DNA of 64,000 bases from an uncultured Bacteroidota bacterium (GTDB taxonomy: Bacteria > Bacteroidota > Bacteroidia > Chitinophagales > Chitinophagaceae): assembly GCA_903887415.1 (NCBI GenBank), contig CAISPO010000037.1, positions 186,001 to 250,000 of the forward strand, written 5' to 3'. Below, piece by piece: positions 10,301 to 19,160 of the stretch; the stretch's first letter is position 1, and each line of letters begins with the position of its first letter. The notes beneath the pieces were generated by a model. The model saw nothing but the letters and a program-made list of their open reading frames with translations. It was not told the origin of the DNA and ran no database searches. A program made the position numbers and the translations under genes.

Positions 10301-13300
10301 TTCAATTCCATTCATGTCGCTGGTGCAATGAGTAGTAGTATCCTCTCCAACAATTGTATAAACACCGGTATTGATCTGCAGGCCAAAATCAAGTGCTGAT
10401 CCTGTTCCCGGAAGAGCTGCTCCGAATGGCACGCCACCAATGTATATTTGGTAGCTTACTCCGGGTGCAGAGCCGTCAAGGCCTATATCCACGCCCGGTG
10501 CTCCATAGCAGGCCTCGCCGCCGCCGGTGATATTAAATACGCCAGGCAATGGATTGATAGACACGGTTACGTCCCCGCTCATATTGTTGGCGCAGCCCGT
10601 TGTTGCATTGATCGCAAACACAGTGTAGTCGCCTGCTCCAGTTTCCAGGCCCATATCCAGCGGTGGTACGCCTGTTCCCGCAACCAGGCCGCCAACTGGG
10701 AAACCATCATTAAATAATTGATAGTTAACTCCGGTGTCCGAGTTACTTAATGTTACATGAACGCCGGTATCGCCAAAGCAGTAACTGCCGCCGCCGCCTA
10801 CAGTATATACATTAGGCAGTGGGAGGATACTGATAATTGCTGTATCCATCATCTCGTTTACACAGCCGGTTACCGTATTGGTACCGATAACATAATAGCT
10901 GCCCGCGCCTGTCTGGAAACCAAAATCAAGCGGAGGAACACCTGTGCCTGCCATAGGTGCGCCGAGAGCAGAGCCAGCATAATATAATTGATAGCTGATT
11001 CCCGTATCCGCGCCGCTCAGTGTCAGGTCAACACCAGATCCGTCAAGGCAATAACTGCCGCCGGACGACAACGTATAAACGGTGGGCAATGGGTTAGTTG
11101 TTACGGTTATGGTGCTGTTCATGCTGCTCGTACAGTGCGTTGTTGTGTCTTGTGCGATCACAGTGTAAGCGCCGGTAAGTGTCTGCAGGCCAAAATCAAG
11201 TGCCGATCCGGTACCTGCCATTGGCGCACCAACAGGTACGCCTGCGGCGTACAACTGGTAGCTGATGCCGTTAGCAGAACCATCTAGGCCTACATCTACC
11301 CCTGTGCCGCCGGTACAATACGCGCCGCCGCCTGTGACGTTAAATACACCAGGCAGCGGGTTAACTGATACCGATGCGCTGCCGAACATATTTTGTGTGC
11401 AGCCTGTTGTCGCATTGGTTGCCGATACCGTATATGTGCCTGCTATGGTCTCAAGTCCCATATCAAGGGTAGTTCCTGTACCTGCTATTGGTCCGCCAAT
11501 TGGCGAGGCGCCGACATACAATTGGTAATTGATGCCGAGGTCTGAATTGCTTAATGTAATATGAACACCCGTATCACCTGCGCAGTAGCTGCCGCCGCCG
11601 CCTACTATATATACAGCAGGCAATGGATTGATAGATACTGTTGCAGTACCCAGCATATTGCTGCTGCAAAGTGTTGCCGGATTTGTAGCGAGCACTGTGT
11701 AGGTACCTGCTGCTGTCTGGAAACCAAGATCAAGTGTAGCTGCTCCGGTACCTGCTACCGGAGTATCTACTGCAGCAGCGCCATAATATAACTGGTAGTT
11801 GATACCAATCTCTGAGCCATTCAGTTGAAGGTCCACACCAGCACCGCCTTCGCAATAGACACCGCCTGCGCTTATCGTAAATACCAATGGTAACGGATTG
11901 CTGGTTACAGAAGCTGTTCCGGCCATATTGTTCGAACAGAGTGTAATATTGTTTGTAGCAAGCACTGTGTAAGTGCCCACGCCGGTCTGGAAGCCCAGGT
12001 CAAGCGCAAGGCCTGTACCTGTCACGGGGCTGCCTATTGCTGCTGCCCCGAAATATAATTGGTAGCTAATGCCAGTATCAGATCCGTTCAGCACAAGGTC
12101 AACACCAGCGGAGCCAACGCAGTAGCTTCCGCCAGCAGATATTGTATAAACTGTTGGTAATGGATTAACGATCACCAGGGCGCTGTCTCTCATTTTGCGT
12201 GTACAGCCCGTAACAGGGTTTGTTGCAAATACGGTATAAACACCGGCTGCTGTTTCTACGCCCATATCCAGTGGCGCAATAGCCGTACCGGCCACTGGTG
12301 CACCCACCGCTGTGTCTCCATGATACAATTGATAATTGATGCCGGTCTCAGAATTGCTCAATGTAATTTCTACTCCGGCACCACCTGCGCAATATGCACC
12401 TCCTCCACCAACAGTATATCTTGTCGGTTTAGGGTTGATAATTATAGTTGCAGTGCCTGTCATCGCGTTTGTGCAAAGGGTTGTTGTGTTGGTCGCAAGC
12501 ACAGAATAGGTGCCCGCTGCAGTTTGTAATCCGAAGTCAATAGTTCCGCCTGTACCCGTCACCGGGCTTCCGGTAGCCGTTGCGCCGTTGTAAAGCTGGT
12601 AGCTTACTCCTGCCTGTGAACCAGTCTGAGTCAGGTCTATACCGTTACCACCCATGCAGTAACTGCCACCGGCTGATATAGCAAAAGGTGTAGGTAAAGG
12701 ATTAACAGAAACTGCAACACTGCCACTCATGTTCTGGCTGCAGCCTGTAACCGTATTGGTACCCGCTACAGTATAATTGCCTGCTATTGTTTGAATACCC
12801 ATATCTAATGGGGCTATATGAGTTCCAGCTACTGGACCGCCGAAAGGAGCAGCGCCATTATACAATTGGTAATTTATCCCGTTGTCTGAATTACTTAATG
12901 TAATATCTACTCCTGTACCGCCTGCGCAGTAACTTCCGCCGCCACCTACAACATACACTGTTGGTAGCGGGTTCATAGTAACCGTTGCCGTACCCAGCAT
13001 ATCTGTAGTGCAATGCGTGGTAGCGTTGGTTGCAACTACCGAATAAGTACCCGACAATGTTTGGAAGCCTAGATCAAGAGTAGGGGTGCCGGTACCTGCA
13101 ACAGGGCTGCCTATCGGAGTTGCACCATCATACACCTGGTAATTTACGCCAACCTCTGAGCCGTTCAGGGTAAGATCAACACCTGTTCCGCCTTCGCAGT
13201 AGCTGCCGCTGCCTGAGATAGTAAATGCAGATGGTGGTGTATTCACAATAACATCTGCAATACCGGCCATGTTATTTGTACAAGTAGTAGCAGGATTAAC

Positions 13301-16300
13301 AGCAGATACGGAATAGGTTCCTGCGCTTGTTTGTACGCCAAGGTCAAGCGGGCTCCCGGTTCCGGCTATAAGGCCGCCAACCGCAGTTGCCCTGTAATAT
13401 AATTGGTATTGTACACCTGTTTGTGAGCCGTCCAGTGTGAGGTCGATGCCAGCACTGCCAGCGCAGTAGCTGCCACCGGCTGATATAGTGTAAACTGCAG
13501 GCAGCAAGTTGACAGATACAGTGGCGCTGCCATTCATCTCTTGTGTACAGCCAGTCGCAGGGTTAGTAGCTAATACTGTATATGTTCCGGCAACTGTTTG
13601 GAAGCCCATATCAAGCGGTGGGGTATTTGTGCCCGCTACCACGCCACCTACAGCAGTAGAACCACGATACAACTGATAATTTATACCAAGGTCAGAATTG
13701 CTTAGTGTAATGTCCAGTCCTGCTCCGCCTGCACAATAGCTGCCTCCGCCATTTACAGTATATGCTGTAGGCGCAGGGTTAACAACTATTGTTGCCGTGC
13801 CGGTCATATTGCTAGTACAGGAAGTTGTAATGTTTGTTGCAAGCACAGAATAGGTGCCTGCTGCCGTTTGCGGCCCGAAGTTGATAGAAGACCCTGTTCC
13901 GGTTACCGGGCTGCCAGTTGCTGTCGCTCCGTTGTATAGCTGGTAACTAACGCCAGCTTGCGAGCCGCTTTGTGTAAGATTAATTCCGGTGCCTCCTGCA
14001 CAGATGGTGCCTCCTGCTGATATCGGATAAGCCAAGGGAAGCGCATTCACAACAACTGTGGCGCTGCCGCTCATGCCGGCGGGGCATCCTGTAGTGGTGT
14101 TGGTGGCCGATACTGTATAAGTTCCTGCAGTAGTTTGTAATCCTAAATCCAGGGGCGCTATGCCTGTACCAGCCACGGCGCCGCCGAAAGGAGAAGAACC
14201 TTTGTATAATTGATAACTAACGCCAATATCTGAATTGCTTAAAGAAATGTCAACCCCAGTTCCGCCTGCACAATAACCGCCGCCACCATCAACAGTATAT
14301 ATTGTTGGCAAGGGATTAACAGTTACCGTTGCACTGCCCAGCATATTGCTTGTGCATAAAGTCGTTGGATTCGTGGCAAGGACAGTATAAGTCCCTGTTA
14401 AAGTCTCAAAGCCAAGAGTGAGTGTCGGTGAGCCTGTGCCTGTTACCGGACTGCCTACAGGAATTGCGCCTGAATATACCTGGTAGTGGATGCCAACTTG
14501 AGATCCATTCAGCACGATCGGTACGCCTGCGCCACCTTCGCAATAACCGCCGCCACCGTCAAGCGTAAATACCGTTGGCAGCGGTGCCAGCGAAACATTT
14601 GCGATGCCGAACATAGCGTTCGTGCAGGAGCCGTTTGCCGCCAGCACTGAGTAAGTGCCAACCGCTGTCTGAAAACCGAAATCCAACGAAGCACCAGTGC
14701 CGGCCACAGGGCTACCTTGTGGCAATGACCCATAGTATAACTGGTAGGTTACGCCTGTTTGAGAACCGCTCAATACGAGGTCATCGCCAACTCCGCCGAT
14801 GCAGTAGTCGCCGCCACCTGAAAGCTCGTAAACAGTGGGTGAAGGAGCAATGAATGCGGTGGCGCTGCCGGTCATTTTCCGGGTACAGCCCGTTGTTGCA
14901 TTGGTCGCGAATACCGTATAAGTGCCGGCCGTTTGTGTGCCCATATCAAGCGGGGCAACATTTGTACCAGCCACAGGCGCGCCTATTGGCGAAGCTCCGT
15001 CATAGAGTTGATAATTTACACCGATATCCGAATTGCTCAAAGTGATGTCAACACCTGCGCTGCCTGCGCAATATCCGCCGCCGCCGCCAACAGTGTATAT
15101 CGTCGGCCTTGGGTTTGTCGTTACCGTCAATGTATTTGACATCGGCTCAGTGCAACCGCCGCCTGCAGTAGTGGCAAGCACTGAATAGCTGCCCGCTGGC
15201 TGCACGCCGAAATCCAATGTTCCACCGGTTCCTGCCAATGCCGGCCCAACCGTCACAGCGCCATTATAAAGTTGATAATTGATACCGCTGGCAGATCCGC
15301 TAAGTCCTATGTCCACGCCTGCCCCACCTGCACAGTAACTGGTGGCGCCAGTCACTGTAAACTGAGCCGGAGGTGCTACTATACTCACTGTTGCGCTACC
15401 AGTCATGTTGACGGTGCAGAGCGTTGTAGTATTCTGCGCTTGCACCGTATAAATGCCAGCGGCTGTCTCCGCAAAACCCAATGCTGAAGAAGCCCCCGGT
15501 AAAGTGCTGCTTACAACGCCATTTGATGCGGTATAGTTCACGCCAATATCTGAATTACTAAGGGTAACGAATACTCCTGCCCCGCCGGTACAGTATGCCC
15601 CGCCGCCACCTACGCTGTAAACGTTGGGCAACGGATTTGAAGTCACATTTAAAGTGTTCAGCATTGCCATCGAGCAACCTGAACCAGAAGTTGCGAGTAC
15701 AGAATAGCTGCCCGCCGGACGTACGCCAAAGTCAATAGTTCCTCCTGATCCTGTCAGGGCAGAACCAACGAGCACTCCACCATTGTATAGCTGATAATTC
15801 GTGCCGATCTCCGAGCCGCTTAGTCCGACATCGACTCCAGCGGCGCCTGCGCAATAGCTGGTAGCGCCGGTTACAGTAAACTGTGTTGGTGAAGAAAACA
15901 AGCCTACCGTCGCACTGCCGTTCATCGTTGCAGTACAGCCGGTCGTCGCGTTTTGCGCCTGGATCGTATAGGTGCCGATTGAAGTTTCTGGCCCGAAGGT
16001 CAGCACAGCATTAGATCCGCCCAAGGTGCTGCTGACAATACCGTTTGAAGCAGTATAATTGACGCCTGCATCAGAAAAGCTTAAAGTAACATTAACTCCT
16101 GTCCCGCCTGGACAGTAATTACCACCACCTCCTACATTGTAAAGTTGCGGAAGTGGGTCCACAGCAACGTTCGCAGTTCCAAGCATATTGCTGGTACAGC
16201 CTGTCCCGTCGGTTGCACGTACCGTATAGGCTCCGGCGGTATGCACACCAAGGTCAAATGGTGCAGCTCCAGAGCCTGTTATAGCTCCACCAGAGAGTGC

Positions 16301-16978
16301 GCCACTATTATACAATTGGTAGTTTACAGTATTCTGCGAGCCGCTGAGCATCAGGTCCACACCTGCGGTACCTGCACAATAACCGGCAGCGGCAGCCGAA
16401 AGCGTAAACACGGTAGGGCCGGTTTCTGAAAGGCTGCCAAAGTTGGTGCCGCCTGTGCCTGTTGTTATGCCTGTAATATTTGTAGCGGCCGATGCATAAA
16501 TATTTCCTGCAGCCGAACCCTGTGTGGTCGGCTGTACTTGCAGGCCGTTGATAGTTATGGCATCGAGATTGCCGGTGCCGGTTGTAACAATTCGCACGGT
16601 CAGCGATGTGGCAGAGAACGCAGTGTTCGTAACCAGCAATATATCTCCGCCGCTGGAACCGAAGGTTGGCGTAGCGCCTGTGTTAAATTGCCATCCCGCC
16701 GGGGCATTGATAACGAGCGTACAAATAAACCCGGAAAAGTCGTTAGTAGCTCCTTCTGCCACAGTAATTGTGCCCAGCGTGGTGTATGCGGGTGCAGTAC
16801 CATCAGCAGCGCTGTTATGACAAATGTTGGTACCGCCTAACCCTGGCGTTACTGTTACTGCCGCGTGCGCGGCACTCCCTGCAAAACAAAAGAGGAACGA
16901 AGCGAAGAGAATATTCATCGCTTTCCTGCATTTCGCGTTACTAATCGTCATCGACCGGTGTAAAGAAACATTGCTCAT
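7358..16978 (-). CDS. Giant exported repeat protein with T9SS type A sorting domain
   Basis: 3206 residues. Layout by approximate residue: signal peptide 1-40 (basic start, then NILFASFLFCFAGSAAHA); a unique N-terminal domain 40-185; about 27 copies of an ~89-residue module 185-2670, each starting near GGGxYCxGGxGVDxxLSxSxxG and holding a second Cys near TGCTxxM; one Big2-like module between units 26 and 27 and four more at ~2660-2960 (GGxWSSxDxxIAxIDxTGxxTGI); two Ig/PKD-like modules to ~3112; a glycine linker; and a C-terminal T9SS type A domain (IRVYPNPATSTLTI) at ~3125-3206. The two conserved cysteines per module could form a disulfide. T9SS cargo of this kind is exported across the outer membrane and attached or released; surface adhesion or matrix roles are typical guesses, not shown here. 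Single gene with its own terminator. Confidence 0.93.
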   Translation of the reverse strand: MSNVSLHRSMTISNAKCRKAMNILFASFLFCFAGSAAHAAVTVTPGLGGTNICHNSAADGTAPAYTTLGTITVAEGATNDFSGFICTLVINAPAGWQFNTGATPTFGSSGGDILLVTNTAFSATSLTVRIVTTGTGNLDAITINGLQVQPTTQGSAAGNIYASAATNITGITTGTGGTNFGSLSETGPTVFTLSAAAAGYCAGTAGVDLMLSGSQNTVNYQLYNSGALSGGAITGSGAAPFDLGVHTAGAYTVRATDGTGCTSNMLGTANVAVDPLPQLYNVGGGGNYCPGGTGVNVTLSFSDAGVNYTASNGIVSSTLGGSNAVLTFGPETSIGTYTIQAQNATTGCTATMNGSATVGLFSSPTQFTVTGATSYCAGAAGVDVGLSGSEIGTNYQLYNGGVLVGSALTGSGGTIDFGVRPAGSYSVLATSGSGCSMAMLNTLNVTSNPLPNVYSVGGGGAYCTGGAGVFVTLSNSDIGVNYTASNGVVSSTLPGASSALGFAETAAGIYTVQAQNTTTLCTVNMTGSATVSIVAPPAQFTVTGATSYCAGGAGVDIGLSGSASGINYQLYNGAVTVGPALAGTGGTLDFGVQPAGSYSVLATTAGGGCTEPMSNTLTVTTNPRPTIYTVGGGGGYCAGSAGVDITLSNSDIGVNYQLYDGASPIGAPVAGTNVAPLDMGTQTAGTYTVFATNATTGCTRKMTGSATAFIAPSPTVYELSGGGDYCIGGVGDDLVLSGSQTGVTYQLYYGSLPQGSPVAGTGASLDFGFQTAVGTYSVLAANGSCTNAMFGIANVSLAPLPTVFTLDGGGGYCEGGAGVPIVLNGSQVGIHYQVYSGAIPVGSPVTGTGSPTLTLGFETLTGTYTVLATNPTTLCTSNMLGSATVTVNPLPTIYTVDGGGGYCAGGTGVDISLSNSDIGVSYQLYKGSSPFGGAVAGTGIAPLDLGLQTTAGTYTVSATNTTTGCPAGMSGSATVVVNALPLAYPISAGGTICAGGTGINLTQSGSQAGVSYQLYNGATATGSPVTGTGSSINFGPQTAAGTYSVLATNITTSCTSNMTGTATIVVNPAPTAYTVNGGGSYCAGGAGLDITLSNSDLGINYQLYRGSTAVGGVVAGTNTPPLDMGFQTVAGTYTVLATNPATGCTQEMNGSATVSVNLLPAVYTISAGGSYCAGSAGIDLTLDGSQTGVQYQLYYRATAVGGLIAGTGSPLDLGVQTSAGTYSVSAVNPATTCTNNMAGIADVIVNTPPSAFTISGSGSYCEGGTGVDLTLNGSEVGVNYQVYDGATPIGSPVAGTGTPTLDLGFQTLSGTYSVVATNATTHCTTDMLGTATVTMNPLPTVYVVGGGGSYCAGGTGVDITLSNSDNGINYQLYNGAAPFGGPVAGTHIAPLDMGIQTIAGNYTVAGTNTVTGCSQNMSGSVAVSVNPLPTPFAISAGGSYCMGGNGIDLTQTGSQAGVSYQLYNGATATGSPVTGTGGTIDFGLQTAAGTYSVLATNTTTLCTNAMTGTATIIINPKPTRYTVGGGGAYCAGGAGVEITLSNSETGINYQLYHGDTAVGAPVAGTAIAPLDMGVETAAGVYTVFATNPVTGCTRKMRDSALVIVNPLPTVYTISAGGSYCVGSAGVDLVLNGSDTGISYQLYFGAAAIGSPVTGTGLALDLGFQTGVGTYTVLATNNITLCSNNMAGTASVTSNPLPLVFTISAGGVYCEGGAGVDLQLNGSEIGINYQLYYGAAAVDTPVAGTGAATLDLGFQTAAGTYTVLATNPATLCSSNMLGTATVSINPLPAVYIVGGGGSYCAGDTGVHITLSNSDLGINYQLYVGASPIGGPIAGTGTTLDMGLETIAGTYTVSATNATTGCTQNMFGSASVSVNPLPGVFNVTGGGAYCTGGTGVDVGLDGSANGISYQLYAAGVPVGAPMAGTGSALDFGLQTLTGAYTVIAQDTTTHCTSSMNSTITVTTNPLPTVYTLSSGGSYCLDGSGVDLTLSGADTGISYQLYYAGSALGAPMAGTGVPPLDFGFQTGAGSYYVIGTNTVTGCVNEMMDTAIISILPLPNVYTVGGGGSYCFGDTGVHVTLSNSDTGVNYQLFNDGFPVGGLVAGTGVPPLDMGLETGAGDYTVFAINATTGCANNMSGDVTVSINPLPGVFNITGGGEACYGAPGVDIGLDGSAPGVSYQIYIGGVPFGAALPGTGSALDFGLQINTGVYTIVGEDTTTHCTSDMNGIEFVIINPLPTVYNVTGGGAYCSGGTGVDVGLDNSSTGVNYQLYYGGSPIGSYIAGTGAAIDFGLQTGAGVYSVLATDTTTATLCTANMAGSAIVSINPLPTGFNVTGGGGYCIGGAGLDVALDGSETGVLYTLFLNGFPIGTPMDGTGSALDFGIQSAAGSYYVMAGNLTTGCFNAMNDTVTIVINPLPIAYDVTGGGTMCAGAAGFDIQLSNSETGVNYQLYINTLPYGAPLPGTTGSVVDFGTLAFPGSYYVVATNATTGCIALMNDSAIVVVNPTPGAITGDSSICSGTSTMLADTSVGGIWSSNDATIATIDATGNMTGIAGGVTTISYAFATGCTATLQVTINQAPNQYTVTGGGSLCAGGTGYDVALSGSDVGATYQLYINTLPYSTPVTGTGAPIDFGVFNIPGSYYVVATNASETCNALMIDSAYIILNPSPGAINGLTTICVNTSTTLTDTAAGGTWSSNDLSIASIDGTGLMTGIGGGTTIITYTLPSTCYVTAPVTVNSLPVVAAITGITNECVGTMSTLSDATAGGVWSSTDTTIASVDVTGIVTGLTAGMVTISYSVTDVNGCVGTAATPDTVNAMPVVATIIGAMSVCVNGTATLVDDTTGGTWNSGDVTIAIIDAGTGKITGISAGTVNITYTVAGMGGCSTSVTSVETVNPLPDVDPIIGLNSVCAGYTITLADATTGGSWSSSDITVATVDTTGVVTGIAPGGAAIYYTVLNSFGCANTAFDNVTVGNAITGISILPAGNVTLCGGTPINLVATIDTTLTYQWSMDGVNIAGATNSSYITDTTGLFTVTINNGTCSETITGTTVIAPPHPIISYNSTGNYLYTGSYTSYQWYKNGSPITGANSSILSSPTPGVYKVVVSDANGCFVNSGNYTIPGGGGGGTGVNNTTSDMSIRVYPNPATSTLTIDAPVTVNVTVMSPDGKVVLEQKQATSINVSNLADGLYMIMIYDENNALLRAEKFVKVNN
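8990..16410 (-). repeat. Array of ~27 in-gene modules (~268 bp each)
   Basis: The Tyr-Cys codons that mark each module recur at about 16380, 16110, 15846, 15590, 15331, 15067, 14802, 14540, 14270, 14000, 13732, 13464, 13196, 12928, 12656, 12388, 12119, 11850, 11582, 11315, 11047, 10778, 10508, 10241, 9968, 9700 and 9218: a period of 264-272 bases, with a ~480-base step at the end where a Big2-like module is inserted. Units 2 and 4 share NYTASNG instead of NYQLYxG, and units 3 and 5 share GATSYC, indicating a two-unit duplication. Units 6-10, 11-15 and 16-20 look like three copies of a five-unit block. Positions are approximate. Confidence 0.85.
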
Positions 16979-17456
16979 AAGCCTGTTTTTTCGTAATTAT
17001 AATTTTAAAACAATAGCAGTACAATTGCTCACCAATCCCAATAGCGGTTTGGCAAAGCAATTATGGTGCCGAAAATAATATATATTTCTTGTAAAAAAGA
17101 AAAGAAACACAACTTTTATTAGAGAAATTATTCAGAAGAGATCAAACTTGGTGTGTTTTAGGAACTGCACTACGCTGGAATCATAGGCGCTGTCAATTAA
17201 ATAATTTATTTAGTAAATCGTAAATCGATATTAATAAATCACTTAATTATTTATTTTTAATTTCCTAAAGCGTATTTTTTTATAACTCTTTAGAGAAACA
17301 GGGTAGTTGCAATACTGTAAAAAAAATTTCATTCTCCACAGCATTTGCAGCACTCACCCACAAATAATCCGAAAATATAGCCAATTAAGGCACTCAATCC
17401 CGGACTCAAGACTCAACTCAATTAATGTATGTAATCGCGAACTTACGACTCATGAC
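16979..17456. other. Long AT-rich gene-free stretch
   Basis: 478 bases upstream of the giant gene and downstream of the TPR gene. Very AT-rich (runs such as TTAATTATTTATTTTTAATT near 17242). It must contain the giant gene's promoter, but I see only weak -7-like candidates. Its last ~60 bases (17398-17459) form a dispersed repeat that recurs near 23155-23305. No gene supported. Confidence 0.5.
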
Positions 17457-18107
17457 TTAGCCGGGTATCCGTGCAATATATTTCGCCATTTCTTTCACCT
17501 GCTCCGCAACTTGCGCATTGGTGGCCTTACATGCCTTGGCCTTATTAAAATATATCTTCGCGTTCCTGAAATCCCTGCGTTGAATGCATATGCTGGATAA
17601 CTGCAGGTAGGCTGTAGCCTCATTATCTTTATCGGGCAAACCTATTTTTACAGCCTTGCGCAGGTTTTCATAAGCCTCTTTGGTGTTGCCTTTTTTCTGG
17701 GCTATGGCGCCAAGCTGCAGATAAGCGGTGCCCTCATATTCCTTCTCTGGCATGCCGGTTTCCAGCCCCTTTCTCAATTGCGCTTCAGCTTTGTCCAGGT
17801 CATCGCCTATAGTTGAAAAATTGGCCTGCAGCATATAATAAGAAGAACGAATCGGCTTGTATAAGAGGTTGGGAAACTTCACCATGTTGATCAGCTTTTG
17901 TGCGCCTTCCATGTCTCCGGCTTCCATATAGCCCTGTATCAGTGTCATTGGCCCCACCAGGAAGTACGCTACAACCATAAGTATGGCTACAAGCATAGGT
18001 ATCCATGCCACCCACCAGGTCACTTCGAAACCCAGCAAAAAACCCAGCGCCATCAGCAGAATGGCGATCGGGATACGATAAAAAACAAGTATTTTTCTGA
18101 AACTCAT
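17457..18107 (-). CDS. TPR-repeat membrane protein
   Basis: 216 residues. Two adjacent hydrophobic segments at about residues 10-28 and 32-52 anchor it in the inner membrane; the rest is helical with tetratricopeptide-like units (e.g. AYLQLGAIAQKKGNTKEAYENLRKA around residue 130 and AYLQLSSICIQRRDFRNAKIYFNKA around 165). TPRs mediate protein contacts; no enzyme motif is present, so the partner is unknown. It stands alone on the minus strand. A dispersed 17-base repeat overlaps its stop codon. Confidence 0.75.
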   Translation of the reverse strand: MSFRKILVFYRIPIAILLMALGFLLGFEVTWWVAWIPMLVAILMVVAYFLVGPMTLIQGYMEAGDMEGAQKLINMVKFPNLLYKPIRSSYYMLQANFSTIGDDLDKAEAQLRKGLETGMPEKEYEGTAYLQLGAIAQKKGNTKEAYENLRKAVKIGLPDKDNEATAYLQLSSICIQRRDFRNAKIYFNKAKACKATNAQVAEQVKEMAKYIARIPG

Positions 18108-18360
18108 AATATGTTTTGGAGGCGCAAATATACCGTATTTAAGGAACTTCCAAGATGACCATTTAATAACCGCAATAGCATAGAGTGAACGGAATATGTA
18201 AAACCCTGGCAGAACTTCAGCTCCTAAAAGTAGCCCGGCGCTTTTCTAGATCAGTATATTTTTTGTGTAAAATGGAATTGGTCTCAAATTTTGAATTTTA
18301 AATTTTGAGTTTTGACCTTGAAATTCCTTTATTTTTGGCTATCACTTTTAATTTTTGACT

Positions 18361-19092
18361 TTGAAACTCCACCTCCTTGCCATAGCCGCACATCCGGACG
18401 ACATAGAACTTAGTTGTGCCGGTACTTTAATTAAACATGCTCGGGCAGGCCAGGCAGTAGGTATTCTTGATCTCACACAAGGTGAACTGGGTACACGCGG
18501 TTCCGCAGAGTTGAGGCTACTGGAGGCGCAGGCTGCAGCCAGGGTAATGGGTGTGACAGTGCGTGAGAATGCGGGCATGGCAGATGCTTTTTTCCGCAAT
18601 GATGAAGAGCACCAGCGCACACTGGTACAATATATAAGGTACTACCGGCCGGAGATCGTTATTGCCAATGCCATCAACGACCGCCACCCCGACCATGGCC
18701 GTGGCGGCAGGCTCATTGCCGACGCCTGTTTTTATGCCGGCCTTGCCAAAATAAAAACAATACGCGATGGCGTAGCCCAGCAGCCATGGCGGCCTAAGCG
18801 TGTTTACCACATGCTCCAGGACCGGCATTATGAGCCAACGTTCATTGTTGACATTTCCGATACCTTCGAAAAAAAAATGGAGGCTATCCGTTGCTACAAA
18901 AGCCAGTTTCACGATCCCTCATCTGGTGAGCCGGTTACTTACATAGCTACACAAGGTTTTCTTGATACAATTATGTATCGGGATGCGTTGTTGGGTAAGC
19001 GTATCGGTACCGGATATGGTGAAGCGTTTATTGCAGAAAATACTCCCGGTATTGATTCACTGGATAGCCTCATACTTCCTGAATTACCCTGA
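18361..19092 (+). CDS. bshB1: Bacillithiol biosynthesis deacetylase BshB1
   Basis: PIG-L/LmbE-type zinc deacetylase that removes the acetyl group from GlcNAc-malate in bacillithiol synthesis. 243 residues. Zinc-site motif AAHPDDIELSC near residue 9 and the second ligand region NDRHPDHGRGGRL near residue 100. The family start M-K-L-x-I-L-A points to TTG at 18361; another TTG two codons earlier (18355) is less likely. bshA and bshC are not in the window, but a BrxA/B-type bacilliredoxin is 4 kb downstream. The BshB1 rather than a general PIG-L assignment rests on length and the N-terminus. Confidence 0.85.
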   Translation: MKLHLLAIAAHPDDIELSCAGTLIKHARAGQAVGILDLTQGELGTRGSAELRLLEAQAAARVMGVTVRENAGMADAFFRNDEEHQRTLVQYIRYYRPEIVIANAINDRHPDHGRGGRLIADACFYAGLAKIKTIRDGVAQQPWRPKRVYHMLQDRHYEPTFIVDISDTFEKKMEAIRCYKSQFHDPSSGEPVTYIATQGFLDTIMYRDALLGKRIGTGYGEAFIAENTPGIDSLDSLILPELP

Positions 19093-19160
19093 TATGGGGG
19101 ATTTAATAAGAAAAAACGATCTGGCATACTATAATATCCCAATCTTACGTTAATAATTAG

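Noticed and set aside
9050-16400. Regular spacing suggestive of a CRISPR array
   Set aside because: The period (~268 bases) and open reading frame show in-gene protein repeats; no 24-40-base repeat/spacer pattern.
7458-16840. Many plus-strand frames of 60-100 residues across the giant gene
   Set aside because: They are antisense shadows produced by the repeating modules and recur with the same ~268-base period.
17307-17600. 97-residue plus-strand frame near the TPR gene
   Set aside because: Mostly antisense to the TPR gene's 3' end and an intergenic repeat.
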